This document shows positions 38,001 through 48,599 of a stretch of DNA of 64,000 nt, in pieces. The stretch is from Anaspis maculata (lineage: Eukaryota; Arthropoda; Insecta; Coleoptera; Scraptiidae). The position numbers and the translations under genes are program-made. Numbering within the stretch: the first letter of the stretch is position 1; each line of letters begins with the position of its first letter. Where the stretch lies: assembly GCA_949128115.1 (NCBI GenBank), contig OX421965.1, positions 46,739,257-46,803,256 of the forward strand. Direction: 5' to 3'. Under the pieces are notes generated by a model. It was not told the origin of the DNA. It searched no databases and saw nothing but the letters and a program-made list of their open reading frames with translations.

Positions 38001-38996
38001 TTCGTGAACCGCTAGCAGTCTAGCACTATTGCAGCTGAAGAAAAGCTCTACCAGGCCCCATAAACTTTTCAAATCGGATATTTTTTTCCTAAGATATCCT
38101 GGCTTGAAATGTGAGCAAATTTTGCTCTATGCTTAACTTTTGACGAGCAGTTTATATTATTGTGTCCATTATGGTGTATGTGTGTTGTGTCACATTTGTA
38201 AAAAATTGAGTTAATATGCTTCAGGACAAATGGAACAGTCACGTTTTCCCTAAATCTAATAACTCCTCTGTATCTAATACAATTACGAATGTAGGCATCC
38301 TATTTCTACCGATGAGAGTTTCAGGCATAAAACATTTCACATGGAGCAGTTCCGATGGAACTCATAATTTCATCAACACGCGTTTTCTTGATTTTATCAA
38401 TTTTTACATAATGTACAGCGTGCGAAAATGTTATTTATTGTTCTTTGGTCAATTCGTGTTTTCTTTTTTTTTTGACACTCAAGCATGGTTTTTGACAAAA
38501 ATCTTCGAAACAGGGTGTAGCTCTGGATTCAAAAACTACAATTTTATTTTAAAAACATCCGAAAAAGATTCGAGAGGTTCGTAATAATTTATTTAAATAA
38601 ATAAAATAATAAATAATTGTTTAGTGCTCTGTGATTTTTTAAATCCTTGACAGATTTATAAATCTTGAGCAAGAAGCTCGACAAAATAGTTTTGAACAGA
38701 AAATCAAAAAGATAAAACAAATTCAAGTAAGACTCCAGATAATTCAGCACAAAAAATAAATCAATGCATAATAAGAAAAAACATTGGAATAACCTTGATC
38801 TGATCTGGCGCACATTCCTTCGAAACACCATTTCTCACTTCATAAGCTTCATTGGAGTAATAATTTATTTTAGAGCAGGCAGTAACATAAGTTGTTTCAA
38901 TAGAAACTCTTTCGGGAGCATCCCTTAAAAAACAGAATTTCCAAAATGTAGGTATGACCGACCCTGTATGTAGTTACGATTATTTGACTCCAACAT
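38000..38996. other. Unassigned AT-rich sequence
   Basis: No recognisable element or gene. Open frames of 122 codons (38216-38584, plus) and 80 codons (38589-38831, minus) have AT-rich, low-complexity composition and no detectable domain. I regard them as chance frames. Confidence 0.4.
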
Positions 38997-39227
38997 CCAG
39001 TTCCACCAGCGAATTTATTTATTGTTAGCTAATTGAGACATTTTCTCTGATGGATTCTAGGTCAGTGCTGGTTGAATGACCACGGAAAATGCATACAAGT
39101 TGTTGTGGTCTAAACATTTTTCCATAATTTTTCGTAAAACTTGTGTTTTCTGTGGTCACCAAGCCAATATTCACCAGAGAAAATATCTCAATTAGTAAAC
39201 AATGATTAAATTCGTTAGCGGAACTGG
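38997..39227. mobile_element. 231-bp MITE-like inverted repeat
   Basis: The ends are inverted: CCAGTTCCACCAGCGAATTT at the left and the complement of CCAGTTCCGCTAACGAATTT at the right. The arms continue as CTAATTGAGACATTTTCTCTG against CTAATTGAGATATTTTCTCTG and on into the CCACGGAAAATG region, leaving a small loop near 39110. A target duplication is not clear. It has no coding capacity, so it would be non-autonomous. Confidence 0.8.
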
Positions 39228-40561
39228 CTATAAGTCTTGAAAGGAGCTATGTGTTTGAATGTGAATACATATTTTGAGAACGATAGGTAGTCGACTAGTC
39301 GCTGATTTTCGTCCTCGTTTTCGTCCTTGTGTATCGTATTTGTCTTTAGGAATGGATTGGAAACATGCGGTTTATTTTCTTGGCAGTTCACGGATAACTA
39401 AATTAAAACTCCATCATTGTTTCTTGCCACTATATAAAATTATAAACTTGAATAATTATTGCCTTGAATATTTGCATACTAATGCTAGAAATTTGGAGCG
39501 GTCGCCGGAACATGCTATGCATAACGCCTAAAAGCTTGCAGTCCTATTGTGGTTATGTAAATACCTGGTCTTTCGCGGGTTCCATCCAATACAGCGCTAA
39601 CGGAAAATGAGATGGATAAAGCTTGGAGTAAACGTACGTTTCAGTAGGTATTGCAGCCATTTTTCAGCTATTCTGATGTAATATTATGTATAGAGTAAAA
39701 TAATAGCATAATTATAAGTAGGTTCGTGTAGGCCCAGTATTACATCCCATTTTTTAATTGGTGCTGTACCTAAATCGTGAATCATTGTGGAACTTCAAAT
39801 CTTTATTGAGTACCAAGTTTATTTTGATTTTTGAGCATCAGGTGTGATGTGAGCTTTAGAGCTGCGAGTTACCAAACTACCTAGTGGTAAGAAGCATTAG
39901 AAACCGGTGTAAAATCAAGTGCTGTACAACGTACACCACTCTTTTTTCAAGGTCATCAGTTTATTAGTTTGCAAAGAAGTCGAAAAGAAGCTTCAAGTTT
40001 TGTCGCTCCATAGAATTGGTACCTTATCAAATGTTCAAGTATTAAATGCATAAGTTTTCCAGAACTCGCGGTAGTAAATCAGAGGCAGTTCAGGGAAATG
40101 CTTCAAATGTGTCAATTAGAAAAATACATAACAAAATTGGGTTATTATTTATTATTTTTATTCGATGAGACACTCGAGATTTTAGTAGACTGTTTAAGAC
40201 CGACCAACATATTAGAAAAAAATTGAACTTTTCCAGTGTTTCTTTCTTGAATATAGGGCGAATCATAAACTGAAAAACCCTCAAAACATTCTTTTTTTTT
40301 TCATATAGGTAATGACAGATCTTTTCAATGTTACCTGAGCTGTTAGAGTTCGGCAGTGGTTACCATACATCATTTCCGGTTGGGATGCATTCCAACGGAT
40401 GTCAAGTGTTGACTCAACAGTGATTTATACGGTCTTCCTGCGTTTTTCTGTTCTAACTGCAGTGGCTCAATTTTGTTTTGTGCCGGCGTTGTGAGGTTTT
40501 TGAATTTGTGAAGGTCTCTGATCCTTTGAAAGCTCCAAGGCTCAATATATTTCTTTATATA
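39228..40561. other. Unassigned sequence
   Basis: About 1.3 kb of AT-rich sequence with no coding potential or repeat that I can recognise. Stop-delimited frames up to 85 codons are without features. Confidence 0.4.
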
Positions 40562-40563
40562 TA

Positions 40564-41645
40564 CAGGGTGGCCCAACGAAAACAGAACAGAGGGGTTTTC
40601 GGGCATTTCACCTCATTTTTTTGGAAAAAACTCGAACAGGTCGATTTTTATATTGAGGGGGACATCTGAAACATACATTGACGGATTTCTATTTTTAGCC
40701 CCCTCACCCCCACCCACCCCAACTTCGAAGTTTCAAATGACACCACCCACTTTGCGATACTTCAAATTGAAGAGAATTAAATTCTCTTCCTGAAAAAAAA
40801 ATATAATTTTCAACCCCACCCCCCTTCTTCCTAAAATTGTCCGAGTTCCCAATGTAATATTTTTGATCTCTTAATTCACTTCAGTACAGTCAACGTCATC
40901 CCGCACAGCACCGAGGGAGAAAATTTTCTGTGTAAAAAGTGCCACCCAAATTCACCCCTTAACTCCCTCTCATTCACCTCAACTTCAAAATTTAAAATGA
41001 CACTACCTACTTTGTGATGCATCAAATCTAAGGGAATTAAATTCTCTCCCAGAATAAAATATTTTCAGAATTTTCAAAAAGCTCCCTTTCCCCCTAAAAT
41101 ACTCCGAATGTTCAATTCATCAGGAGAGGGGTTGAAAATTTCAAATAAGATGTTTTCAGAAAGAGAAATCGATTTCCTTTTATTCGATGTATCACAAAGT
41201 AGGTGGTGTCTGTCAACTTTTGGAATTGGGGTGGGGGAGAGGAAAGGGGTAAATTTGGGTAACACTTTCCTCCACCGAAAATTTTCTCCTTAGATGCTGT
41301 TTAGGATGACGCTGATTACATTGAAGAGAATTGAGGGGTCGAGGATATAAAATGGGACAGTCAGAGAAATTTAGGAAGATAGGGGATGGGGTTGAAAAAT
41401 ATAAAAAAAAAATTTTCAGAAAAAGAATTTGATTCTTTTTGATTTGATGTATCGCAAAGTAGATGGTGTCTTTCGAAATTACAAAGTTGAGGTGGGTAGG
41501 GGTGAGGAGGCTGAAGATAGAAATTTTTCAATGTATGTTTCAGATGTCCCTCTCGATATAAAAATCGACCTGTCAGAGCTTTTTTTGAAAAAATGATGTG
41601 AAATGCCCGAGAACCCCTCTGTTCTATTTTCGTTGGGCCATCCTG
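40564..41645. mobile_element. CAGGGTG-end inverted-repeat element, family A
   Basis: A 1082-bp element flanked by TA at both ends. It starts CAGGGTGGCCCAACGAAAAC and ends with the near-complement GTTTTCGTTGGGCCATCCTG shape. The arms continue as GGGGTTTTCGGGCATTTCACC, GGTCGATTTTTATATTGAG and further C-rich tracts, so much of its length can fold on itself. It encodes no protein. TA flanks would suit Tc1/mariner-type integration, but I see no transposase to confirm it. It directly abuts family B on the right through TATA. Confidence 0.85.
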
Positions 41646-41649
41646 TATA

Positions 41650-42630
41650 CAGGCTGTCCCGAAAATACACCGACAACGTTCTAGGGCACCTTCCTCTCAT
41701 CAAAACAAGGAAAAAAGTTCCCATAAATATGGGTCCGGAAACGCTTTCTAAGGGAGCAACAGGCCCCTCAAGGTAGGACCCTGAAGATGGTGTTTGTTCA
41801 ATATTTCCGAAACCGTTCAAGGGAAATCAGTCAAACTTGACACATTCAATAACCCTCTTATGCCTTACAAAATTTGAATGCCTAACAAAAATTAAGTTGC
41901 TTTGAAATAGTTTTTCTTTCGCCTTGAATATCGTGATTAAAAATTTGCATTTATGACCCGGTTTTCATACATTCAAAGTCAAATATCTTGTGAACGATGC
42001 GTCTATCGAGGTTGAACAAACGGACCTTTTTTTTGGAAGAAAACTCCAATATTCCATAATTTATTGTTAAATTTGAATACAATTCACATTAAAAAAAGTT
42101 AGGGTTGTTTTTACCCCCACACCTCAGCCTGAGCCACCTCTGGTGAATTATTTTAACTTAATCTTTCCTTATTTTGTTGAGCATGAGAAGATTAGTGGAT
42201 ATGTCAAGTTTTATTGATTTCCCTTAAACGGTTTCTGAGATATTGGACAAAATGTTGTATATTCTCTGTCCTTTGATTTATTTGTATAAGATTCTTCTTT
42301 TGGAATTCTTTTGAAACAACTCAAAAATTTCTTTCGACATTTCACACATTCTTCAAGTTTTATACATATTATTCGCCTGACAAAGCCGATGTTAATCGGC
42401 GAAACGTTGCGTAAAATATACAACAGTTTTTTATCATCCTGCCCAAAAACCCAAAAGAAGAATCTCATACAAATTGGATAAAAACAAACTTCAGGGTCCC
42501 ATCTTTTGGGGCCTGTAGCTCCCTTGGGAAGCGTTTCCGGACCCATGTTCCTAGGAACTTTTTTTCTTGTTTTGATGAGAGGAAGCTGCCCTAGCCTAGA
42601 ACGTTGTCGGTATATTTTCGGGACACCCTG
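41650..42630. mobile_element. CAGGCTGTCCCG-end inverted-repeat element, family B, with internal insertion
   Basis: A 981-bp element between TA dinucleotides (41648-41649 and 42631-42632). The left arm begins CAGGCTGTCCCGAAAATACACC and the right end is the complement of CAGGGTGTCCCGAAAATATACC. Matching blocks follow: GACAACGTTCTAGGGCACC, CCTCTCATCAAAACAAGGAA, GGGTCCGGAAACGC and GGAGCAACAGGCCCC. The right arm is interrupted at about 42252-42478 by a foreign segment of about 230 bp (see separate entry). The right-hand TA is shared with family C. Confidence 0.85.
42252..42478. mobile_element. Small insertion in family B arm with hammerhead-like core
   Basis: This segment has no counterpart in the left arm of the host element. 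Its ends are themselves inverted: TTTGTATAAGATTCTTCTTTTGG at about 42280-42303 against the complement at 42452-42475, and TGTTGTATATT at about 42254 against AATATACAAC near 42415. The interior, 42377-42405, reads CTGACAA, a perfect 6-bp stem GCCGAT/ATCGGC with loop GTTA, then GAAAC. That is the arrangement of a hammerhead ribozyme core with one change from CTGANGA. Penelope-like elements are known to carry such motifs, so this may be a terminal fragment of one. Confidence 0.6.
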
Positions 42631-42632
42631 TA

Positions 42633-43340
42633 CAGGGTGTCCCGAAATTAATGCAACAAAATTTACAGGGAGGTAGACAATTGGAAAATAAGGGGACTTC
42701 CCTGATAATAATACTCTCGCAAACGTAATAACGGAGATACAGGCCTTCAAAGTTGGTTTTTTAAAACAGTTTTTCCTGCATAACTTTTGAACCGTTGAGC
42801 CGATTTTATGCAAACTTGGACCAAAGTTCACTAAAATAGGTCTCTATCAAACAATGATAACGCATTTCATCAAACAGTTTTAGGGGCGAAGAAAACAGGG
42901 GGTACCTTCCCCCTTTCTCCCCTATTTTCACCCCCTGGAATATTTTTGGAAATTGTTGCAATTTTTGAATTTAACGTTCAATTCAGGGAAAAAAGTTACT
43001 TTTGCAAAATTTTGATTGAAGGCTTCATTTTTGAGATATTTGGGTTTGGAACTTCAGAGAACATCTCAAAATCGCCACTTTTCAGGGCCCAATTTTTTTT
43101 TCTGAAAAGCTTCATGTTTCTCAGCAAAAATGGTAGTTTATCAACTTGAAACACCTAGAAAACTTATTCCAGTTGAGGAATCTTGAGTTTTCTTGAACTT
43201 TATTTTATAAGGCCTTGAAAGTGGTGTTTTCGAGATGTTCTCCGAAGTTTTAAACCCAAATATCTCGAAAATGGAGCCTTTAGTCAAAATTTTGCAGGAG
43301 TATTTTTTTTTCTCTAAATTGAACGCAGAATTCAAAAATT
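42633..43340. mobile_element. CAGGGTG-end inverted-repeat element, family C, right end missing
   Basis: It begins CAGGGTGTCCCGAAATTAATG immediately after the TA shared with family B. Internal arms about a centre near 43148 match: GAGATATTTGGGTTTGGAACTT (about 43038) against the complement at about 43250, and TTTGCAAAATTTTGATTGAAGG (about 43000) against CCTTTAGTCAAAATTTTGCAGG. The right arm stops near 43340, where gypsy reverse-transcriptase sequence begins, so roughly 300 bp including the right terminal repeat is missing. There is no coding capacity. Confidence 0.75.
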
Positions 43341-43342
43341 CA

Positions 43343-44667
43343 GCACGCATTTCTTCGGATTAAGCTTGAGATGTGCACCTCGAAGACGTCGAAATACCTC
43401 TCGGGCGTAGCTTCTTCAGGTGTTCTTCGAATGTTCGACCGATGACCATTACGTCGTCGAAGTAGACTGGGCAAGTTTCCCATGTTGGACCTCACAAAAC
43501 GCTCTCCATTAGACGTTCAAACGTGGCCGGTGCGTTATAAAGTCCAAACGGCATCACAGTAAACTGATGAAGGCCGCTCCCGGCAGAAAACACCGTCTTT
43601 TCTTTGTCGCCGTTGTCAAGTCCCACTTGCCAGTAACCACTCTTCAGGTCAAGCGTCGAAAACTATCTTGATCCAGACAGCGTGCTTAAAGTGTCGTCAG
43701 TCCGAGGCAATGAATAGCTGTCTTTCTTTGTCACATCATTAAGTTTGTGGTAGTCCACGCAAAATCGCGTACTCCCGTCTTTCTTCGTAGCCAAAACAAC
43801 CGGTGAAGACCATGGGCTCGTCGATTCTTCTATCACGCCTTCATCCAACATGTTTTTCACGAGCTTCGACACTTCTTCTTGCTTCGTCAATGGTAGACGC
43901 TTGGGAGCCTGACGAATCGGTGCGGCGTTCTCAGTGTTGATCCGACGTTGGATCACGCTGGTCCTCCGGTAGGATAACCTTCCATCGCAAAGGCTGTAGC
44001 TTCTTGAATGAATTGCGTCGCAATATTCTTCTCCTTGCCCCTCAGATGTTTCCAGTGAGGCGAGAACATCTCCACTAGCTTTTTCTCCAAGAGCTTGAGA
44101 GTCGCAGTCTTTGTCGACACGTCTTCACAGCGCGAGATCCAATCTACGGGTTCACACTTGCCCAGGGTCTCTCCTTCCTTGATTATTTTACATGTCTTGT
44201 TCGGGTTAATGACTCTACCGGGGTTTTCGTCTTGTTCATGTTAATCAATGTCTTAGCCATGATGCAGCTGGCGCCGGCTTCAGTAATGCCGGCGACATGT
44301 CCTCCAGGTTGTGCGTTTAGCGTTGCCCACACGATTTCCTCGGAGTTAGCGGCTACACTGAACCTGTTGCTCCAGCTTCGTCATGTTGGCCTTCACCGCT
44401 TCCACTTCTTTTTCTAGCTTGCTCACGCTGCCGTCAAAATACCGCGTTTGTTGTTCTACAACGGCTAGAATTGCTTCTTTTCTCTTTCTCCAGTTCTGTC
44501 TTTGTCTTCTTGACGTCTCTTGTCTTGTCAAGTCTCCTGGTCTTGCAGAAGATTTTTCGATTCTTCTTTTTCTCCTGGCGTTCCGCCTTTTGTTCCTGCA
44601 TCATCGCCATGATGCTCGCCAAAGTGTCTTCGACTCCTGTCTTTGACATGCTTCTCGTCTCCGGCAT
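43343..44667 (-). pseudogene. Ty3/gypsy gag-pol pseudogene, internally deleted
   Basis: Remnants in genomic order on the minus strand: a gag start at 44667 (MPETRSMSKTGVEDTL, then a lysine/glutamate-rich coiled-coil-like stretch); a continuation in another frame to about 44346; a segment at about 44340-43960 resembling the linker between protease and reverse transcriptase (DWISRCEDVSTKTATLKLLE); then reverse transcriptase. The N-terminal reverse transcriptase frame (43956-43663, 97 codons) has SPWSSPVVLATKKDGSTRFC and VDYHKLNDVT. After a frameshift come [29 protein letters not shown], a stop near 43493, and the catalytic YFDDV at about 43450-43467. It ends at LKLNPKKCVL near 43343. Most of gag, the protease active site, RNase H and integrase are missing. 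It is dead; a gypsy-type assignment is secure, the clade is not. Confidence 0.9.
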
Positions 44668-44730
44668 TTACAAAGCACGAATGTTTCGAACGTCCTGTAG
44701 TCGCAGGCCGAATTACTCTCGATTGTACCG

Positions 44731-44743
44731 CTTTCTGACACCA
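44731..44743 (-). other. Primer-binding site of the Ty3/gypsy element
   Basis: On the minus strand TGGTGTCAGAAAG begins two bases inside the end of the LTR. It resembles the tRNA-Leu-type primer-binding site used by several insect gypsy-like elements (TGGTGTCAGAAGTGG), and its place next to the LTR supports the orientation and LTR border. Confidence 0.7.
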
Positions 44744-44745
44744 AA

Positions 44746-45271
44746 TGTTACGTATTTCGCGTACGGGTTCGATTATAATAATTAAGACCACCGTTTTACA
44801 ACACACACTGTCTATTACTGCGTACTACAATAAATACACGCCAACAATTATTTACGCTTGTGAATATCGCTGGGACTATCGCTTCTTATTCGCTCGCTGT
44901 CTCTTTTAATTCAATACTGGTCCTGTGGGCGATTTATAGTGCTTATATAGGTCCCGACTAATTATCTTGAATGTTCCATGGGTCCTCCAGCAAATTCCAC
45001 CGTGCCCTGAAATATGGTTTCTAGACGACTCCCAAATAATCACACCTTTCGCGTGCTTTCCGTGTGGTCTGGAATTGCGGCGCCTCCGCCAATTCGGCTG
45101 ATGTTTTCTGATCGGCCGTTCAAGTCTCCCATTCAGTCTCAATTGGCAAGTCATCACGTATACTACTCTGGAAAGCATTAGAACGCTCCGCACTTGTATA
45201 CTGCAACCTAATGGAAGACTCAAGAAAGATCGCGTGTTTACCAGAATGCACGGGAATCGCCGCTCGTAACA
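44746..45271 (-). repeat. LTR of the Ty3/gypsy element, 526 bp
   Basis: Read on the minus strand the segment begins TGTTACGAGCGGC and ends GCGAAATACGTAACA, the TG...CA termini expected for an LTR within an extended TGTTACG/CGTAACA inverted repeat. It is immediately followed by the primer-binding site and gag start, so it is the 5' LTR. A copy of exactly the same length lies at 62021-62546 on the plus strand and a truncated copy at 60022-60192. No second LTR of this element is present because its 3' half is missing. Confidence 0.9.
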
Positions 45272-45902
45272 GTATTTCCAGTCAAATCTATTTCATTGGC
45301 GAGTACCCCCCCCTCCCTCATTATTGGTGGACACTGACTTTCAAATAAGAGTCATCAAGATAGATAGGTACTTAACTTATAACTTGTTATTGACGGTAAG
45401 TTAAATGAAACGCTTTTATTGGTTTTTTCATCTGTTTAATAAATGCATTGTGAAATTGCTAGTGCAGTATGCTAAATGGATCGTTATCTGCGGTCTCTAC
45501 AATAGAAAATTACTAGGTATGTGGTGGTCACGATAGAGCCGTTGAATAAAGGTTAAGAGTTCAAGTGAGGATTAAAAGCTGAAACTTTTTTTTTCCATCT
45601 GTCATCCACCTGATAGATTGATTGAAATAGATTTATTATGCAGGCATCAAAGTTAGCGAAGTTTGTGGATCATGAGATTTGAAAATATATAAACAAGACA
45701 AGAGTTACATGCATCGTTCATATCAGTGTTGATGATTAGTACAGCGACAGCGATAATCGAGAGGTTTCCGTTGCGTGCCTCCCTCACAACACCGGGCTTG
45801 AAGTACTTACTGCTCAACATCAATCAGGCATGCGGGCATGGAGTAGGTGAGTAGGTAGGTATACAACATAAAAATTACGAGTTTTGGGAATACGAGTAGA
45901 TA
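45272..45902. other. Unassigned sequence
   Basis: No recognisable gene or repeat, apart from a short GTAGGTGAGTAGGTAGGTAT run near 45845. Confidence 0.4.
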
Positions 45903-45904
45903 TA

Positions 45905-46489
45905 CAGGGTGTTTCAGGGATGATAGCAAAAAATTCAACTGTGGGTAGATCTCGTCAAATTACGATGAAAACCTATATACCATTTTGCAAAGTTCGGCCT
46001 AATGAACAGCCCTTGAAAGTTTACTTTTTTTCGGATTTCAAAAATATGTAACGCAGAGGAACGTTTCAACAAAATTAGCTTAAACTTAGCATAAGCTGGT
46101 TCATCAACATTTTCTATCAACCTGGCAAATTTTGAGGGAATCCAACCAGTAGCGTAGAAATTATGGGGATTATGGGGCCTTAAGTCAACTTTTTTTCGGA
46201 TGCTTCTAAATTATTAATCCCCGTAACTCCTACGCCACGGGCTGGATTCTTTACAAAATTTGGCAGGTCGGTAAATAGTTTCCAGAAACTGGTCTATGGT
46301 AAATTTTAGTCAATTTCGTTAAAACGTTCCTGAGTTTCAAATTTTTAAAATCCGAAAAAAGTGAACTTTGAAGGGCTGTATCTTCGTCATTAGGCCGAAC
46401 TTTGCAAAATGGTGTATATAGGTTTTTGTCGTATCTTCACGAGATCTACCCACAGCTAAATTTTTTGCTACCATCACTGAAACACCCTG
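45905..46489. mobile_element. CAGGGTG-end inverted-repeat element, family D, 585 bp
   Basis: Flanked by TA (45903-45904 and 46490-46491). Left end CAGGGTGTTTCAGGGATGAT, right end the near-complement ATCACTGAAACACCCTG. Arms pair through GCAAAAAATTCAACTGTGGG, ACCATTTTGCAAAGTTCGGCC and GTAACGCAGAGGAACGTTTC against their complements, with the dyad centre near 46197. A second copy lies at 56685-58260. No protein is encoded. Confidence 0.9.
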
Positions 46490-46491
46490 TA

Positions 46492-46800
46492 TCAAGGGTT
46501 GTGTGGGTGAACTAAGTAGGTAAGAACTTGCGATTTCAGTCACGGAGCTATCCGGCCGTTTCCCTGTTTCTTAGTTGATTCTTGCCTAACAGGTTTGCGA
46601 ACCTGAAGAACTGAAATTCAGTTTTGTCAAATTTACATACGTAAGTGGGAATGCATGGCTGATTGAGGGCTTTTTAAGGAGAGCCGAGAGGTGAGCTATC
46701 TCTCAGTTTCAACATCGTACACACAGTTGACCCTTATTAGTAAACATTAATTCTTTTACACTGGCGTTGAACACCACAATCAGATATATATCTCACACAA
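46492..46800. other. Unassigned sequence
   Basis: About 300 bp without recognisable feature, between family D and the 3' end of the non-LTR element. Confidence 0.4.
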
Positions 46801-46859
46801 CATAAAGTGTAAAAATAAAACAATCAATAAAAACTATGTACATCGTATTACGGTGTAAA

Positions 46860-47960
46860 AATAAAAACAGCGTCGATCATTTTTCAGCGTGCAATTGTTC
46901 AGGGTGTAATGCACCTTCTCCAGAAGCAGCTCCTCCAGGGCCCTCCCACCTTCCCCCTCCGAAACCTTTTAGCCGGCGATTTCTTCGGTTTCTTTGGCCG
47001 AAAGTTGTAGATCTTGACAGCTTGGCTCATGACGCATTTTTGAATCATGGCTTTTCTTGTTTGTGGCAGCTGCCGCATACCTCGGTTTCTTGTGTTATGT
47101 TCATGATCGAGCTATTGAGTTCAAAAGAAGTCATCATATTATATGTGTGCGGACAAAGACTGCCACCTCGAGTATATTTATGAATACCAAAGTACCTAAG
47201 TATTCGCTTGTTTTTGAAATAATTGTCCACACGATTCAGTTCTCTTCAAGTTATAGATCCCCTCAATGCAAGCCTACTGCAATCTGAATATTCTCAAAGT
47301 CTCCGACGAGCTGCAGCCATACCAGAAAACAATGCCATAGGGACAGTCGAGCCTGGACATCATGAGCATGGTAAACGATAAGCGTACTCCTCTCAGTTGT
47401 CGCTCTTGTTAGGAGTCTCAGTGCATACACAACTGGTACGGCCTTCGGGTCCAAGTGGTTGATAAGCCCTCTCTAACGCAATCGATCGTTCAAGACAACG
47501 CCCAAGAATTTGGTGCAATGAGAAACTGTTGCATCCGAGGTTGCATCCATCGCATTCATTCCCACGTAGTCTCCTTCGGAGTATGTGGGTCTTGCTCCTA
47601 TTCAGCCTCATCTTCTTCTCACAGAACCAGCTCTCGAACGCTTGAACAGCTGCCTCTATCCTTGCTTGCAGGACGAGTGGATCTCTGGCCCTGACGATGG
47701 CCGATGTGTCATTAGTACTGTACGATCCTCTGCTCCACACCAACGGACAAGTCGTTCACATAGACTAGGGAGAGAAGCGGACCCAGGATCGAACCTTGGG
47801 GTACACCCCGCGTGACAACTTCAAAAGCCGACACCCATCTTTTCCCACTATCCCTGTCAAAGTACTTGACACACTATCTTTGGCCCGTCAAGTAACTTCG
47901 CATCATCTCCAAAGCATTTCCTTCAAGTTCTTTTTGTATCATTCTGTATGAGGCATCTCT
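46860..47960 (-). pseudogene. Non-LTR retrotransposon reverse transcriptase fragment
   Basis: Broken frames on the minus strand give the second half of a LINE-type reverse transcriptase. In order: TRGVPQGSILGPLL at about 47815-47776 (palm motif before the catalytic site); YSTNDTSAIVRARDPLVL at about 47680, where YADD-type aspartates would be expected and are altered; AFESWFCEKKMRLNRSKTHIL (47630-47570); TKFLGVVLNDRL (about 47510-47475); VVYALRLLTRATTERSTLIV (about 47430-47380); and a C-terminal tail with EELLLEKVHYTLNN near 46905. Several frameshifts and a stop separate them. The 5' half of the element is absent, as in typical 5'-truncated LINE insertions. The clade (CR1/jockey-like or other) cannot be set from what remains. 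Confidence 0.85.
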
Positions 47961-47969
47961 TTGTTTGAA

Positions 47970-48316
47970 TGGCTTGGATATGTATGTTCCACGAAAATAG
48001 AAGAGTGTATTCTTAAAATCAAAATACCAAAAGCTGGATTAAATTTCGATAATTTTTTGTTTTCTTTTCATTTTCTTTCACCGGGTGAATAGCGTCTCAT
48101 AAGTAGTACCTGTTGGCATTGTTGCATCGTCAATTTTATTATTTCTCTCGGGCCGTCGGCGCCAGTTCGATTTGGTCTTGTCCGCGATGTTCTTGCCTTT
48201 AACTGCTTCAAGTAAGAACCATTAAAGTGGGTGTTGTTACTGTACCTACACTTTTGGTCTCCGCTTCCACACCTCTTGCGATGTTGTTTCATTCTCGTTA
48301 TTGTTCGTTACTGCTC
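47970..48316. other. Unassigned sequence
   Basis: Sequence between the LINE fragment and the SINE. I see no feature. Confidence 0.4.
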
Positions 48317-48470
48317 GACGGCCCCGTGGCGCAGGTGGTTAAGTGGCTGCCTGCGGTCACGGGGGCTCCGGGTTCGATTCCCGGTAGTGTCTGGCTGTTT
48401 GTGTTGTCCAGTTTGCAATTTTTCTGAGGCAAGAACTCCCATGGCCAGTACAGGCCGATAAGAAGGAAGA
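48317..48470 (+). mobile_element. tRNA-derived SINE, copy 1
   Basis: The head begins GACGGCCCCGTGGCGCAGG. It holds a pol III A box TGGCGCAGGTGG (48327-48338) and a B box GGTTCGATTCC (48371-48381) spaced as in tRNA genes. The body TGTCTGGCTGTTTGTGTTGTCC and CAAGAACTCCCATGGCCAGT is shared with copy 2 at 55906. It is not a functional tRNA gene: no coherent acceptor stem closes after the T-arm. Confidence 0.88.
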
Positions 48471-48592
48471 CATTATCAATACTACCCAACGTCATTTGAA
48501 ATTTCGAAATTCTGGTGGCTGGGGGCGAGGGGGCTGAAGATAGAAACTTGCTAATGTATGTTTTAGATGCCCCCATCGGACCTCTTGGACCT
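48470..48592 (+). mobile_element. Family A-like segment attached to SINE copy 1
   Basis: GGGGGCTGAAGATAGAAACT and AATGTATGTTTTAGATGCCCCC resemble the right arm of family A near 41500-41560 (GAGGCTGAAGATAGAAATTT, AATGTATGTTTCAGATGTCCC). The same SINE-to-family-A junction occurs in copy 2. Confidence 0.7.
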
Positions 48593-48599
48593 CCCGTAT

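Noticed and set aside
38216..38584. 122-codon frame
   Set aside because: Low-complexity, Phe/Ser/Asn-rich, no domain or splice context; expected by chance in AT-rich DNA of this length.
42211..42831. 206-codon minus-strand frame, the longest in the window
   Set aside because: It crosses the border of families B and C and the internal insertion, including both terminal repeats, so it cannot be one gene.
46836..47183. 115-codon plus-strand frame rich in proline
   Set aside because: It is the antisense of the C-terminal part of the non-LTR reverse transcriptase.
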